NCBI GenBank assembly: GCA_965227745.1
Contig: OZ245769.1
Location: 62,001-126,000, forward strand
Reading direction: 5' to 3'
Length of the DNA: 64,000 nt
DNA from: GAS368 sp965227745
Lineage (GTDB): Bacteria > Verrucomicrobiota > Verrucomicrobiia > Opitutales > Opitutaceae
Part shown: in pieces, positions 16,476-25,816 of the stretch
How the letters are laid out: each line of letters starts with the position of its first letter
How positions within the stretch are numbered: the first letter of the stretch is position 1
Translations under genes and position numbers: made by a program
The notes under the pieces: generated by a model
What the model was told of the DNA's origin: nothing
Database searches by the model: none
What the model saw: the letters and a program-made list of their open reading frames with translations, nothing else

Positions 16476-18872
16476 ATGCGAATTGTGGCTTTGGCTTTGA
16501 TTGTCTCGTGCCTCGCGCGCGGGCTGGTGTTGGCGCAGGGCACCGCGGCGGACTACGACCGCGCGCTCTCGGTTGCGCAGAGGACCAATGGCAAGAGCTT
16601 CCGCGAGCGGGTGTCGGCGCGGTGGCTCGAGGGCGGCGACGCGCTGTGGTATCGCGTGGCGATGGCGCCGGGGAAATCGGAATACGTTTTCGTCGATGCA
16701 TTGACGGGGCAGCGCACGGGCGGGCTCGACCTCGAGGGACTCACGCGAGTGCTGACGACGCGTTTAGGCAAGGTGGTGGACCCGGATAATTTGCCGGGAG
16801 CAGCCGGCGTCGAGCCCGAGGGGGAAGTAGGCGGAGCGACTCCAGAGACGGAGATTTCGTTTCACAACCAAACCAGCCGCTCCGTGCAGCTTTACTGGCT
16901 GCCGCCGCTGGGTGGCGCGCGCGTGGCGTATCGCACGCTGCAGCCCGGCGACCGGCATGTGCAGCACACGTTCGCCGGCCATCGCTGGCAGGCGGAGGCA
17001 GAAGGTGGAACGCGAATCGGCACGTACGTAGCGCGTAGCGAGCCGCGGCTCGTGACTTTGCGCGAAGGAGCCGAGGCGGTCAGCGAGATGGAGGCGCCGG
17101 CCTCTTCCGCCAAATCGCCACGGACCCCGGCTGCCGCGCGCGACAATGCGCGAGGTGCGTGGGAGGCGTTTATCCGCGACCATAATGTCTGGCTGCGCGA
17201 GCGGGCGACGAAGCAAGAGTATCCGCTCTCCAAAGACGGCACCGACCAAAACGCCTACCGCGCGCCCTTTCATTTTTCGCCCGATGGCACCCGCCTCGTC
17301 GTGCTTCAGACCGAGCCGCCCCAGGAACGCAAAGTCACCCTCGTCGAGTCGTCTCCGTCCGACCAAGTGCAGCCCCGGGTCTCGACTTACGACTACCTCA
17401 AACCGGGCGACCGCATCGCGCACCCGCGCCCGCGACTCTTTGATGTGCAAAAGCGCGAGGCGATTCCGGTGAGTGATGCGCTGTTTCCCACTCCGTGGGC
17501 GCTCACGCACATGCACTGGCTGCCGGACAGCTCACAGTTCAACTTTCTCTACAACGAGCGCGGCCACCAACTCCTTCGCGTGGTGGCCGTCGACGCCAAG
17601 GGCGGCGCGGCGCGCACGCTCTTTGAGGACCGCAGCGAGACCTTTCTCGACTATTCGCAGAAGACGACGCTCCGCTGGCTCGATGCCACCGGCGAGGTGA
17701 TCTGGGCGAGCGAGCGCGATGGATGGAATCACCTCTATCGCTACGACTCCCGCACCGGGGCCTTGAAAAACGCCATCACTCACGGCGAATGGGTCGTGCG
17801 CGACGTCGAGCGGTTCGACGAGGCGAGCGGCACACTCTGGCTGCGCGTTCTCGGCACGCGCGCTGGGGAAGACCCGTATCACGTTCACCTCGCCCGGGTG
17901 CAGCTCGACGGAACGGGCTTTGCGCGGCTCACCGCGGGTGATGGCACGCACCGCTGGTCTTGGTCGCCTGATCGTCACTACTTCGTGGATACATGGAGCC
18001 GAGTCGACCAACCCCCGGTCACCGAGCTGCGCCGCGCAAGTGACGGCAAGCTAGTGTGCGAATTGGAAAAGGCCGACGTCGCCGCGCTCCTCGCCACGGG
18101 CTGGCGCGCACCCGAGCGCTTCTCCGCCAAGGGCCGCGACGGTCGCACCGAGATCTACGGCCTCATCGTTACACCGTCGAATTTCGACCCGGCGAAAAAG
18201 TATCCCGTAATCGAGCGCATCTACGCGGGACCACACGACTTCTTCACGCCCAAGGAGTGGAGCCGCGAGGTGCAGCTTCACGCGATGGCCGAGCTCGGCT
18301 TCATCGTCGTGCAGGTCGACGGCATGGGCACCAACTGGCGCAGCCGAGCGTTTCATAATGTCGCCTGGCGCAACTTGAAAGACGCGGGCCTGCCCGATCA
18401 CATCGCGTGGCTGCGCGCCGCCTCCGCGACCCGCCCGTGGCTCGATCTCACGCGCGTGGGCATCTACGGCGGCAGCGCCGGCGGGCAAAACTCCCTCGCC
18501 GCCCTGCTGCATTACGGTGATTTCTACAAAGCCGCCGCGTCCGACTGCGGTTGCCACGACAACCGCATGGACAAGATCTGGTGGAACGAGGCCTGGCTCG
18601 GCCTCATGGGCCCGCACTACGCGGAGAACTCCAACGTCACCCACGCCGCGAAGCTCACCGGCAAGCTCCTCCTTACCGTCGGCGAACTCGACCGCAACGT
18701 CGACCCTGCCTCGACGCTCCAAGTCGCCAACGCCCTCATCAAGGCCAACAAGGACTTCGAGCTGCTCATCATTCCCGGTGCCGGCCACGGGGCGGGCGAG
18801 TCGCCCTATGCCTCGCGCCGCCGCATGGATTTCTTCGTGCGCACTTTGCTCGGAAAGGAGCCACGCACATGA
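16476..18872 (+). CDS. DPP-IV-type S9 peptidase with a VHL-beta-like insert
   Basis: The ATG at 16476 gives 798 residues with a signal peptide (MRIVALALIV...LAQG). The C-terminal alpha/beta-hydrolase domain has the S9 triad: Ser667 in YGGSAGGQ, Asp739 in GELDRNVDP, His771 in GAGHGAG. The middle (~230-540) is the DPP-IV beta-propeller (FHFSPDGTRLVV, FNFLYNERGHQLLRV, RWSWSPDRHYFVDTWS). It should cleave short peptides, typically after Pro or Ala, in the periplasm. Residues ~125-192 match the beta domain of human VHL: ISFHNQTSR, YWLPPLGG, YRTLQPGD, HTFAGHRW. Trp141, Tyr152, His164, Thr165, His169 and Trp171 line up with VHL residues that form its hydroxyproline pocket. The stop overlaps the ACT gene by 4 bases. 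Confidence 0.9.
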   Translation: MRIVALALIVSCLARGLVLAQGTAADYDRALSVAQRTNGKSFRERVSARWLEGGDALWYRVAMAPGKSEYVFVDALTGQRTGGLDLEGLTRVLTTRLGKVVDPDNLPGAAGVEPEGEVGGATPETEISFHNQTSRSVQLYWLPPLGGARVAYRTLQPGDRHVQHTFAGHRWQAEAEGGTRIGTYVARSEPRLVTLREGAEAVSEMEAPASSAKSPRTPAAARDNARGAWEAFIRDHNVWLRERATKQEYPLSKDGTDQNAYRAPFHFSPDGTRLVVLQTEPPQERKVTLVESSPSDQVQPRVSTYDYLKPGDRIAHPRPRLFDVQKREAIPVSDALFPTPWALTHMHWLPDSSQFNFLYNERGHQLLRVVAVDAKGGAARTLFEDRSETFLDYSQKTTLRWLDATGEVIWASERDGWNHLYRYDSRTGALKNAITHGEWVVRDVERFDEASGTLWLRVLGTRAGEDPYHVHLARVQLDGTGFARLTAGDGTHRWSWSPDRHYFVDTWSRVDQPPVTELRRASDGKLVCELEKADVAALLATGWRAPERFSAKGRDGRTEIYGLIVTPSNFDPAKKYPVIERIYAGPHDFFTPKEWSREVQLHAMAELGFIVVQVDGMGTNWRSRAFHNVAWRNLKDAGLPDHIAWLRAASATRPWLDLTRVGIYGGSAGGQNSLAALLHYGDFYKAAASDCGCHDNRMDKIWWNEAWLGLMGPHYAENSNVTHAAKLTGKLLLTVGELDRNVDPASTLQVANALIKANKDFELLIIPGAGHGAGESPYASRRRMDFFVRTLLGKEPRT

Positions 18873-19273
18873 GCGGTGTCACGGCCCTCCCGCAACTCCT
18901 CGCCTCGATGTCGCCGGCGCTGCTGCCCTGTGAGTACGTTTTTGCCTCGGTCGCCACCATGGCCGAGGCGAATGCGCTGATTGCGGAAGCAGTCGGCATT
19001 TTCCGTGAAGAGGAGGGCATCACGGTAATTTGCCGACGCGAAGCCGCTGCACAGGCCGGCCTGCCCTTCGACGCTGCATTCCGGCAGATCACGCTACGCG
19101 TGCACTCGTCGCTGGAGGCGGTCGGTTTTCTCGCGGCGGTTTCCACCGCTCTAGCCGCGGCGGGCATTCCCTGCAATGCCATCTCGGCACGCTATCACGA
19201 TCACCTCTTCATACCGGCGGATAAGGCGTACGCGGCGATGCGGGTGCTGAGTTCGCTGGGGAAGAGTTCGTGA
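18869..19273 (+). CDS. ACT-domain protein (ACT_3 type)
   Basis: The ATG at 18869 overlaps the stop of the peptidase gene (ATGA), implying translational coupling. The 134-residue protein matches the ACT_3/DUF2241 family: CEYVFASV (~21-28), an EEGITVICRREAAAQAGL strand-helix, ITLRVHSSLEAVGFLAAVST (~71-90), GIPCNAISARYHDHLFIP (~96-113). ACT domains bind amino acids or other small ligands and regulate enzymes. Coupling to a dipeptidase hints at sensing of amino acids released by it, but that is inference. A hairpin repeat follows within 10 bp. Confidence 0.85.
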   Translation: MSGVTALPQLLASMSPALLPCEYVFASVATMAEANALIAEAVGIFREEEGITVICRREAAAQAGLPFDAAFRQITLRVHSSLEAVGFLAAVSTALAAAGIPCNAISARYHDHLFIPADKAYAAMRVLSSLGKSS

Positions 19274-19278
19274 TAGGG

Positions 19279-19381
19279 GAGGTGGACGGCGACCTCCGGG
19301 CGCCGTTTTCAGGAGCTTCGCAGGCCGTTGTAATTTTCTGATTCGCCCTCCCGACGGTGCCCGGAGGTCACCGTCCACCTC
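19279..19381. repeat. Inverted repeat pair, family C
   Basis: Arms 19279-19305 and 19355-19381 (GAGGTGGACGG(C/T)GACCTCCG followed by GGC(G/A)CCG) are inverted with 2 mismatches and 49 bases between them. The left arm is identical over 27 bases to a lone arm at 41689-41715. It sits between the ACT gene and the TonB receptor terminator. Confidence 0.8.
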
Positions 19382-19433
19382 GGAGAGCCTTGCCCTGGGT
19401 TCATTAGCTTCGTTCATCTTCGGATTTTTGCGC

Positions 19434-19466
19434 ACAAAAAAGCCCCCGGCAAAATGCCGGGGGCTT
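19434..19466 (-). terminator. Rho-independent terminator of the TonB receptor gene
   Basis: On the minus strand AAGCCCCCGGCA and TGCCGGGGGCTT form a 12-bp stem with a short T-rich loop, followed by TTTTTGT. It lies about 85 bp downstream of the receptor stop. Confidence 0.9.
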
Positions 19467-19551
19467 GGAGATTCGCTACTGTAGTACTTGGCGTAGTTGA
19501 AATCCGGATACCGAAGTCTTGCGGCCTCGATGCCGGTCGTTTTCAGCCGCC

Positions 19552-22473
19552 TTACAGGAACTTGTAGTCGACCTTGATCGTATAGCTGCGACCGCGAGGG
19601 TCGGCGATACGGGGTTCCCACGAGCTGCCGGCACCGGTGTTGGTGTCGTAGGTGGCGGAGAAGGGCGGATCGGTGTTGAACAGGTTCTTGATGCCCGCCG
19701 TGACCGTGGTGTTCTTGATGCCGCGGTAGCCGAGGCTGATGCCGTAGATGGTGTAGGCCTGCACGCGGGGATTCCAATCCTTGGGCTTCACCGTGCCATT
19801 GGCCACGCCGGGGAGGACGGCGTCGATGTAGCTGTTGCGGAAGACCTGGTTGATCTGACCGGTCCAGTTACCCTTGCGGTAGCTGAGGAAGGCGGTGTGC
19901 TTCCAGCGCAGGCCAATATCGCTCGCGCGGGTGAATTGGTTGATTTCGCTCGGGCCGAAGGGCGCGCTGGCCAGCAGGCGTGACTTCTTCACGAGGAGGT
20001 AGGAGAGGTCGAAGCCAGCGGAGAGCTTGCCGTTGTTCACGTCGGTGTCGCCCTTGACGCCAAACTCGATGCCCTGCGTGACGTTTTCACCGGCATTGAC
20101 CCAGCGGGTGTCGATCGTGGCGATATCGCCGGCGGCATTGCGCGTGAAGCGGTCTTGGAAGAGCGCGTAGTTGGCGAGGAGCACCGTGGTGCCAAAGCTC
20201 TGGATGGTGCCGGTGCGCTCGACGTCCCACCAATCGACGTTGAAGCTGAGGCGCTTGTTGGCCTGCACGACGAAGCCGGCGGAGTACATCTTGGCTTCTT
20301 CGGGGGAGAGATCGGCCTTGCCGCCGAAGAGCGTGTTGACGCTGTTGGCGATGATCTGGCGACCGGTGCCCGGATCGATGAGCCCCGTGGAGGCCAGCGG
20401 GCTGACCGTGACCGGGTCAAACTGCTGCTTGAAGGTCGGGACGCGGAAGCCCGTGCTGTACGAGCTGCGGAACAGGATGACGTCGTTCGGTGCGTAGCGC
20501 AGCGTGTACTTGGGATTGGTGGTGCGGCCAAAGCCGGTGTACTCGTCGACGCGACCGGCGATATTGACATCGAGGCCCTTGAGGACCGGGACCTGCAATT
20601 CGACGAAGGCGGCCTTCACGGTACGCTTGAGCGAGCCGAGGGTCGCGAGGCTGTTGTCGAACGGCGCGTTGAAGATCAGCGCGTCGGCCGATTGGAGGTT
20701 CTGGCGCGCATCGCCGACGAACATGTACTTCTCTTGGCGCCAATCGAGGCCGATGGCGGTCTGCACGGTGCCGGCGGGCAGCTTGAAGAGCGGGCCGGAG
20801 ACAGTGAGGTCCGAGCCATCGGTGCGGTACTTGCCACCGTAGAGCGTGACGCCATCGGCGCGGACCTTGTTGATCGCGTCCATGGCGGCCTGCGTCTGCG
20901 TGTAGGAGAACGGATCGACAACGCCGGTGTTGATCAGGTTGACGAAGGGCACCGTGTAAACGTAGCCGCTGTTCAGCGTCGACTGGCCCTTGCTCTCCGA
21001 GCGGGAGGCGCCGAGGCGGTAGTCCCACTGCGAGAGGAAGCCGAGCGGGCCCTCGAGACCGACGAGGTAACGCTTGGTATCGGTGGTCGTGGTGAAGGCG
21101 CGATTGCCGAGCGGCACGGAGCGCCAGCGGAATGCCATGGGCAGGCCGCGGTTGACCTCAAGTTCGGGGAAGTAACCCGCGAGAATATTGAAGACGCGGT
21201 TGTACGAGGCGCCCGTGCTCGGGTACGTGAGATTAAAGAGCGGATTCGGCACGACGGTCCTGCCGTCGAGCGCCGTGGTGTTGACGGTCGCGGAGCTGGA
21301 CCACTGGTTGGGCGAGAAGCTCTTGTTGGAGATGGAGCGGCCACCGACGAGTTCGACGGTCAGCTTGTGCTGATCGAGGAGTTTGAAGCCGCCGCGTAGG
21401 ACCACGTTGGTATTGCGGACGGGCTGCTGAATGACAGCGGCGCGACCGGTGTCCCATGCCGAGCCATACTTCGCGGTCGGCGAATTCCACAGCAGTTCAT
21501 CGTACGGGCCCATGCCATCGAGGCCGGAGTAGCCGGGGCCGTTGGGCAGGTCGACGATGTTGATGCCGTTATTGTTGATGCGCAGGGCGGGATTGGCCGG
21601 ATCGATCGGGCCGTTGGTCAGGGTAGTCTGGCCCGCGCCCGTGACCACGGTGCGGATCGAGGAGAGCGGGAAGAGCGTCGCGATCGGCGTGCCGCGCGTA
21701 TCGGGCGAGACGCCGCGATTGGGCTGGAAGGTATTGACGAAGTCGCGCTGGTCGCCGCGCAGGACCTTGGCATCGGAATAGGACGCCGAAGCCATGAGGT
21801 TATACTTGTCGCGGTTCAGGTCGCCGACACCGGCGATGAGATTGTAGCGGAAGACATTGCCGCCGCCTTGCTCGGTGACGTCGGCCGCCGCGCTCGTGGC
21901 GAGACCCTGGTAGCTATCCTTGAGGATGAAGTTGATTACGCCGCCGACGGCGTCGGTACCGTAGATCGCAGAGGCGCCGTCCTTGAGGACTTCGACGCGC
22001 TGGATCGCGGCAAACGGGATGGAATTGAGGTCGACCACGCCACCGTTGAGGCCGTGCGAAGCGACGCGGCGGCCATTGAGGAGGACGAGCGTGGCGCCCG
22101 CGCCTTGGCCGCGGAGATTGGCGGAGGTCGCGCCGTTGTTGCCGCGCTGCGCACCGGCGACGACGTCGGCATTGGAGGCGAGATTGTCGAGGCCGTTGCC
22201 GTTGATATTGAGGAGCGAGATCATCTCCTCCGCGCTCACGACGCCGAGCCGATCGAGCTCCAGCGGCGTGATCGTCTGCACGGGGAGGGCGGTCTCGCCT
22301 TCCAAGCGCTTGATCATGGATCCGGTGACGACGAATTGCTCGAGCTTCTTGGGCTCATCATCGCCCGGCTTGATGACCGGGGTGGTACTTTGGGCGACCG
22401 CGGGCGAGACGAGCCCCGAGGCCGCAATAAGCGACAAACAAGCAGCCGGTTTCCACCGGAGACGAGTGATCAT
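19552..22473 (-). CDS. TonB-dependent outer-membrane receptor
   Basis: The ATG at 22473 (MITRLRWKPAACLSLIAASG) gives 973 residues with a signal peptide ending near PAVAQS. A KKLEQFVVTGSMIKR segment (~42-56) leads into the plug domain (~60-175: PVQTITPLELDRLG, ANLRGQGAGATLVLLNGRR, VDLNSIPFAAIQRVEVLKDG, IYGTDAVGGVINFIL). The remainder is a 22-strand-type barrel ending in the aromatic residue pattern IKVDYKFL. The family imports siderophores, cobalamin or oligosaccharides with energy from TonB-ExbBD. No neighbour tells the substrate, and there is no SusD partner or local tonB. It has its own terminator and a long (>300 bp) upstream region, so it is probably monocistronic. Confidence 0.95.
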   Translation of the reverse strand: MITRLRWKPAACLSLIAASGLVSPAVAQSTTPVIKPGDDEPKKLEQFVVTGSMIKRLEGETALPVQTITPLELDRLGVVSAEEMISLLNINGNGLDNLASNADVVAGAQRGNNGATSANLRGQGAGATLVLLNGRRVASHGLNGGVVDLNSIPFAAIQRVEVLKDGASAIYGTDAVGGVINFILKDSYQGLATSAAADVTEQGGGNVFRYNLIAGVGDLNRDKYNLMASASYSDAKVLRGDQRDFVNTFQPNRGVSPDTRGTPIATLFPLSSIRTVVTGAGQTTLTNGPIDPANPALRINNNGINIVDLPNGPGYSGLDGMGPYDELLWNSPTAKYGSAWDTGRAAVIQQPVRNTNVVLRGGFKLLDQHKLTVELVGGRSISNKSFSPNQWSSSATVNTTALDGRTVVPNPLFNLTYPSTGASYNRVFNILAGYFPELEVNRGLPMAFRWRSVPLGNRAFTTTTDTKRYLVGLEGPLGFLSQWDYRLGASRSESKGQSTLNSGYVYTVPFVNLINTGVVDPFSYTQTQAAMDAINKVRADGVTLYGGKYRTDGSDLTVSGPLFKLPAGTVQTAIGLDWRQEKYMFVGDARQNLQSADALIFNAPFDNSLATLGSLKRTVKAAFVELQVPVLKGLDVNIAGRVDEYTGFGRTTNPKYTLRYAPNDVILFRSSYSTGFRVPTFKQQFDPVTVSPLASTGLIDPGTGRQIIANSVNTLFGGKADLSPEEAKMYSAGFVVQANKRLSFNVDWWDVERTGTIQSFGTTVLLANYALFQDRFTRNAAGDIATIDTRWVNAGENVTQGIEFGVKGDTDVNNGKLSAGFDLSYLLVKKSRLLASAPFGPSEINQFTRASDIGLRWKHTAFLSYRKGNWTGQINQVFRNSYIDAVLPGVANGTVKPKDWNPRVQAYTIYGISLGYRGIKNTTVTAGIKNLFNTDPPFSATYDTNTGAGSSWEPRIADPRGRSYTIKVDYKFL

Positions 22474-22800
22474 AGTAGTTGTAGGGGATGCGCCGGCGGA
22501 AGGGGGCCGCTGGCAGGCTGGCACTGGTAGAAGCTAACGTGTTCTTACGGCGAAAAGGTCATTTCACCTGCAAAAATTAAGCAAGTAGAATGCCGCGCCA
22601 CCGCGGGTGTTACGGACTTGCAAAACGCAGTGAAAGATCACCGGCTCACGAGAGATGCTGCGGATGAAGCAGCGGCAATTCGGTAAAGTCGTAATAGTAT
22701 TGCCCACGATCGCTAACCGCGACAGATGCCTCGGCCGATATGTTTCTGAGCTGAAACGTCTGGTCCGTGTCACCCGCTTTAAAAATCTTACCGCCCTGCC

Positions 22801-23124
22801 ATGCCGATTAAATACGACGCCGAAACCAAGATTGCCGAGGTCGATTACGACGCCTCGATCATGAATGCCTTTGCCGATAAAATGTACGCCATGGCAAAGA
22901 CGACGATCATCATGCACTGCATTCTCGGCACCCTGCTGGGTTGCGGTGCGGGCTTTTTTTTCAGTCACGAGGCCAACCGGATACTCCTCGTCGTATTCGG
23001 GGGAGTGATTGGCTGCATCCTCGGTTATTTCGTGGCGCAGTGGCGAGCGTTGCAACTCCGGTTGATGGCTCAATTCGCCCTGTGCATCGCGAGAATCGAG
23101 CATAACACTCGCGAGAAACGCTAG
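22801..23124 (+). CDS. Small two-helix membrane protein
   Basis: The 107-residue protein has a short polar N-terminus (MPIKYDAETKIAEVDYDASI), two hydrophobic helices (~33-53, IIMHCILGTLLGCGAGFFF, and ~58-78, NRILLVVFGGVIGCILGYF) and an amphipathic basic tail ending HNTREKR. Gly-rich helices are reminiscent of small pore or glycine-zipper proteins. Function is unknown. It stands alone on the plus strand, divergent from the TonB receptor. Confidence 0.6.
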   Translation: MPIKYDAETKIAEVDYDASIMNAFADKMYAMAKTTIIMHCILGTLLGCGAGFFFSHEANRILLVVFGGVIGCILGYFVAQWRALQLRLMAQFALCIARIEHNTREKR

Positions 23125-23417
23125 GGTCGCATCCCGCCGCGATCTCCCTTCGCTTCGCAGGCGCGCGGAGGGGATCACTCCTCGTCTGCCACGCCGCCGC
23201 CCGAGGCTGTGATATCCTCCTGCTTGATCGGATTGACGTTGAAGCGCTCCACTTTTTTCGCGGATCGCCGCCATCACGTCTTCCCATGCGCTGGCGACTT
23301 CGTTAGCGACTACGCGCCAAACTGCGGTAGCCGCCCCACAAACGACTTATAAACGACGCCGTTGTGGGGCGTTCCTTATCGGAGGCCGCTCCCATCGAGC
23401 CGCGTACAAGGGTGAAT
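23125..23417. other. Intergenic region, possible gene remnant
   Basis: No complete gene is visible. On the minus strand, one frame ending about 23176 reads VERFNVNPIKQEDITASGGG then VADEE and a stop, which looks protein-like. It is closed upstream after some thirty codons without a start codon, so it may be the tail of a decayed gene. Confidence 0.3.
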
Positions 23418-23621
23418 TTACAACGGCAGCAACGCCGTCTCCGTATCCTCCGTGCGCTCGTCGCTAAACTCGGCTCTTAGAAATTCCGCGATGGCCACGC
23501 GCTCGATGAACTCGGTCTCGGCGCGGGTAGGGGTGGTGATTTGGTCGTAGTGCGCGGCCTTCAGTTGATGCAACTGCGCCCGGAGCCGTTCGGCTTTCTC
23601 TAGCCAGATGGGAGTGCTCAT
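23418..23621 (-). CDS. Small charged helical protein
   Basis: The ATG at 23621 (MSTPIWLEKAERLRAQLHQL) gives 67 residues, mostly charged helix with no membrane segment or signal. I do not recognise it. It is supported only by an open frame, a sensible start and normal composition. Confidence 0.4.
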   Translation of the reverse strand: MSTPIWLEKAERLRAQLHQLKAAHYDQITTPTRAETEFIERVAIAEFLRAEFSDERTEDTETALLPL

Positions 23622-23743
23622 GCGTTCCACCAAAGCACGCGGCTTCGCTCGGTCAAGTGTTCAAATGAACACTATTTGGAAGCCCCTGAAATCCGGAGAG
23701 TTTCGCCGTTCGGATTTCCTCCATCTCCTGCGCTCACGACCTT

Positions 23744-24838
23744 TCAAGTTATCCAATACCCATTCACAAACATCACCAGCGCCACCACCTGCGCACCCGC
23801 CGAAAACGCATACCACGCCACTTGCAGTCGCGGCCTTCCTCTCAACATTATCGCCGCGATCAGATAAAACGGAAACACCACGCTGAGGTAGCGCGGCACC
23901 GACTCCACCAGCCGCGCCGAGAAATACACGACGCAAAGTCCGATGCAGAGCACGAGGTAGGTATCGCGCACGCGCAGCGCCACGCCGATCAGCATCTGCG
24001 CAAACGCCAGTGCGATGGCCCCGGCGAACCAGGCCTGATAATACGGCGACCGCAGAAAGAAGTCCGACTTGGCGAGAAAGTCCCACACAAACGTCAGCCG
24101 GCGACCCCAGTGCTGCTGGGCTTCGAAGTACAACATGTAACTGCCGAACAATATCTTCATCAGCCCCACGTAGCACGCCGCACCGACCGCCGGCAGCAGA
24201 CATGGCAGCGCGCTCCGGATTAATCGGGCCTCCAGCTTCGCTTTTCTCTCCCATGCCTGCCGGGCAAATTCCCACGCCAAGGGCACGATCAGCACCACGC
24301 CCACCGCCCGCGTCAGCGCCGCGCCAAACGCAAACGCCCCCGCGATCCACCATCGTCCGGCCCGGGCGTAGTAGAGCGCACCGATCGCGCCCACGAGAAA
24401 GAGCGATTCGGAGTAAATCGCCGAAAAGATGAATGCCATCGGGCTGAACAGCATGACCAGCACCGCCCGCGTGGCGGTGGCATCGTCCCCTGTCTCGCGC
24501 CGCGTGAGCTTCCACAGAAGGCCGCACGCGACCCACAGCGCGGTGTTGGAGATCAAATAACCGCTCACCCTCCAGTCCAGCCCGGTGCTTGCCACGATCC
24601 GCAGCAGGCCGGGGTAGAGCGGGAAAAACACCGCGTTGGATTTCTCCGCGGTGTGCGTGTACCCGTGTTGCGCGAGATCGAGATACCAACTCGCATCCCA
24701 ATGCTCCAAGAGCCCGAGCGCATCGGTTCGGACGGTTGAATGTCCGCCGGGTGTGACGAAGTGCACCGACACCGCCGCGACCAACAGGATCAACGCCCGC
24801 GATACTCCGAATGCCAGCAGGAGCGAGTGCCACGGCAC
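23744..24838 (-). CDS. PIG-V-like mannosyltransferase family membrane protein
   Basis: The protein (364 residues from GTG at 24838) is polytopic, with about nine hydrophobic helices. The family signature HWDASWYLDLAQHGY in the first outer loop, followed by FFPLYPGLLRI, matches bacterial relatives of PIG-V, GT-C enzymes that use lipid-linked sugar donors. Later loops carry FSPMAFIFSAIYSESLFLV and ESVPRYLSVVFPFYL, both family-typical. A role in glycosylating lipids or envelope proteins is inferred. The frame stays open to a TTG at 24931, but that extension is polar and low-complexity, so the GTG just before the first helix is preferred. Confidence 0.8.
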   Translation of the reverse strand: MPWHSLLLAFGVSRALILLVAAVSVHFVTPGGHSTVRTDALGLLEHWDASWYLDLAQHGYTHTAEKSNAVFFPLYPGLLRIVASTGLDWRVSGYLISNTALWVACGLLWKLTRRETGDDATATRAVLVMLFSPMAFIFSAIYSESLFLVGAIGALYYARAGRWWIAGAFAFGAALTRAVGVVLIVPLAWEFARQAWERKAKLEARLIRSALPCLLPAVGAACYVGLMKILFGSYMLYFEAQQHWGRRLTFVWDFLAKSDFFLRSPYYQAWFAGAIALAFAQMLIGVALRVRDTYLVLCIGLCVVYFSARLVESVPRYLSVVFPFYLIAAIMLRGRPRLQVAWYAFSAGAQVVALVMFVNGYWIT

Positions 24839-24983
24839 GGATGGCCCTCGCTCGTCACCATCCGATGAACTATCGCAAGGTAAGGTGTCCAAAATGCGCA
24901 GTGGAAAAGTCGACGCCCTCCCAGAGGGCAAACAATCTGACCACCGCGCCGGTGTGACCCGCTACTGTACAATTTAATTTACC

Positions 24984-25319
24984 TTAGCGCGGACCTAGAT
25001 CCAGCGAGGTCGGGCTGGGCGTACCCCGGTCACCCGTGTGGCCGAGCATATCGTCGGTCTTGCCGCCGACCCCGTCCACACTCGCCGCGAGCTTGCCTGG
25101 CTTGCCCTTGGCGGGTCGCGCGCTCGTCATCGGCGGGATCACGGTCTTCGATACTGGCGGCAGTTGCAGCTGGCGCTCGGCTTCGAACCAGAATTCCTGT
25201 TCACGCCCATCCGGGCAGCCGGAGGATTCCCAGAGCTCATACGCGCGGCGCGCGATGCGTTCCTGCGAGACGGTCACATCGTCACTTAAAACGGTCGGAA
25301 TGATCGGATCTTTTTTCAT
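24984..25319 (-). CDS. DUF2934 protein
   Basis: The 111-residue cytoplasmic protein carries a DUF2934 motif at ~20-52 (RIARRAYELWESSGCPDGRE followed by FWFEAERQL). The rest is a Pro/Gly/Lys-rich, probably disordered tail. The function of DUF2934 is unknown. It is common as a short motif in proteobacterial and PVC-group genomes. Confidence 0.8.
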   Translation of the reverse strand: MKKDPIIPTVLSDDVTVSQERIARRAYELWESSGCPDGREQEFWFEAERQLQLPPVSKTVIPPMTSARPAKGKPGKLAASVDGVGGKTDDMLGHTGDRGTPSPTSLDLGPR

Positions 25320-25456
25320 GGGATTTGGAGGATTTCCTTCACGGTCCCGCCGCGCCGGGCCAAGGTTCCATCGGCCCGCCTTTTTTCCACCGTCCGCAGA
25401 TCGGGGCTGGCTTGAACTGTCGTTTGTCCTGTTCGATTCTACCTCTCCTCTACTCT

Positions 25457-25726
25457 ATGGATTCCGGCCTCACCGAAATCGCCACCGTTCTTGGCGCGGA
25501 GTCCCGTGTCACCGTCGACATTCGCGGCGAGGGCGAGGGGGCCTTCCTCTATGTTCGTACTAGCCTGCGCGCCGCGGAGATTTCCCGCACCAGCGCCGGT
25601 TGGTGGCTCGAGCTATGGGGGAATGCCGACGAAAATCCCGACGACGTTCCGGTGGACGATCTCGTCGCTTCGTCCGCGGTCGACGCCCTGACGGTGGCTC
25701 GAGCCTGGCTCTTGGGCGGGGCGTAG
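25457..25726 (+). CDS. Small acidic protein of unknown function
   Basis: The ATG at 25457 (MDSGLTEIATVLGAESRVTV) gives 89 residues. It looks like one small alpha/beta domain with alternating strands (VTVDIRGEGEGAFLYVRTS, WWLELWGN) and an Asp-rich loop (NADENPDDVPVDDL). No family is recognised and there is no signal peptide. The start is preferred over the longer open frame because the upstream part is low-complexity. Confidence 0.5.
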   Translation: MDSGLTEIATVLGAESRVTVDIRGEGEGAFLYVRTSLRAAEISRTSAGWWLELWGNADENPDDVPVDDLVASSAVDALTVARAWLLGGA

Positions 25727-25816
25727 TTTGGGTTAGCGCTACGGGTATCCTCCCCATCCGGACCTGGGCTCGGCACCCGGTTCTATGCAATGGGTCTATC
25801 GGTGTGTGTAACCCCG

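Noticed and set aside
20155..21399. A long frame antisense to the TonB receptor
   Set aside because: It is Asp/Glu/Arg/Gly-rich with no fold-like pattern, whereas the opposite strand encodes a complete receptor.
19552..22473. SusC/SusD-type glycan uptake locus
   Set aside because: No SusD-like lipoprotein follows the receptor and no glycan enzyme is adjacent, so the substrate is left open.
22564..23277. A 237-codon minus-strand frame over the small membrane protein
   Set aside because: Its translation lacks any helix or strand pattern, and the plus-strand product has two clear membrane segments.
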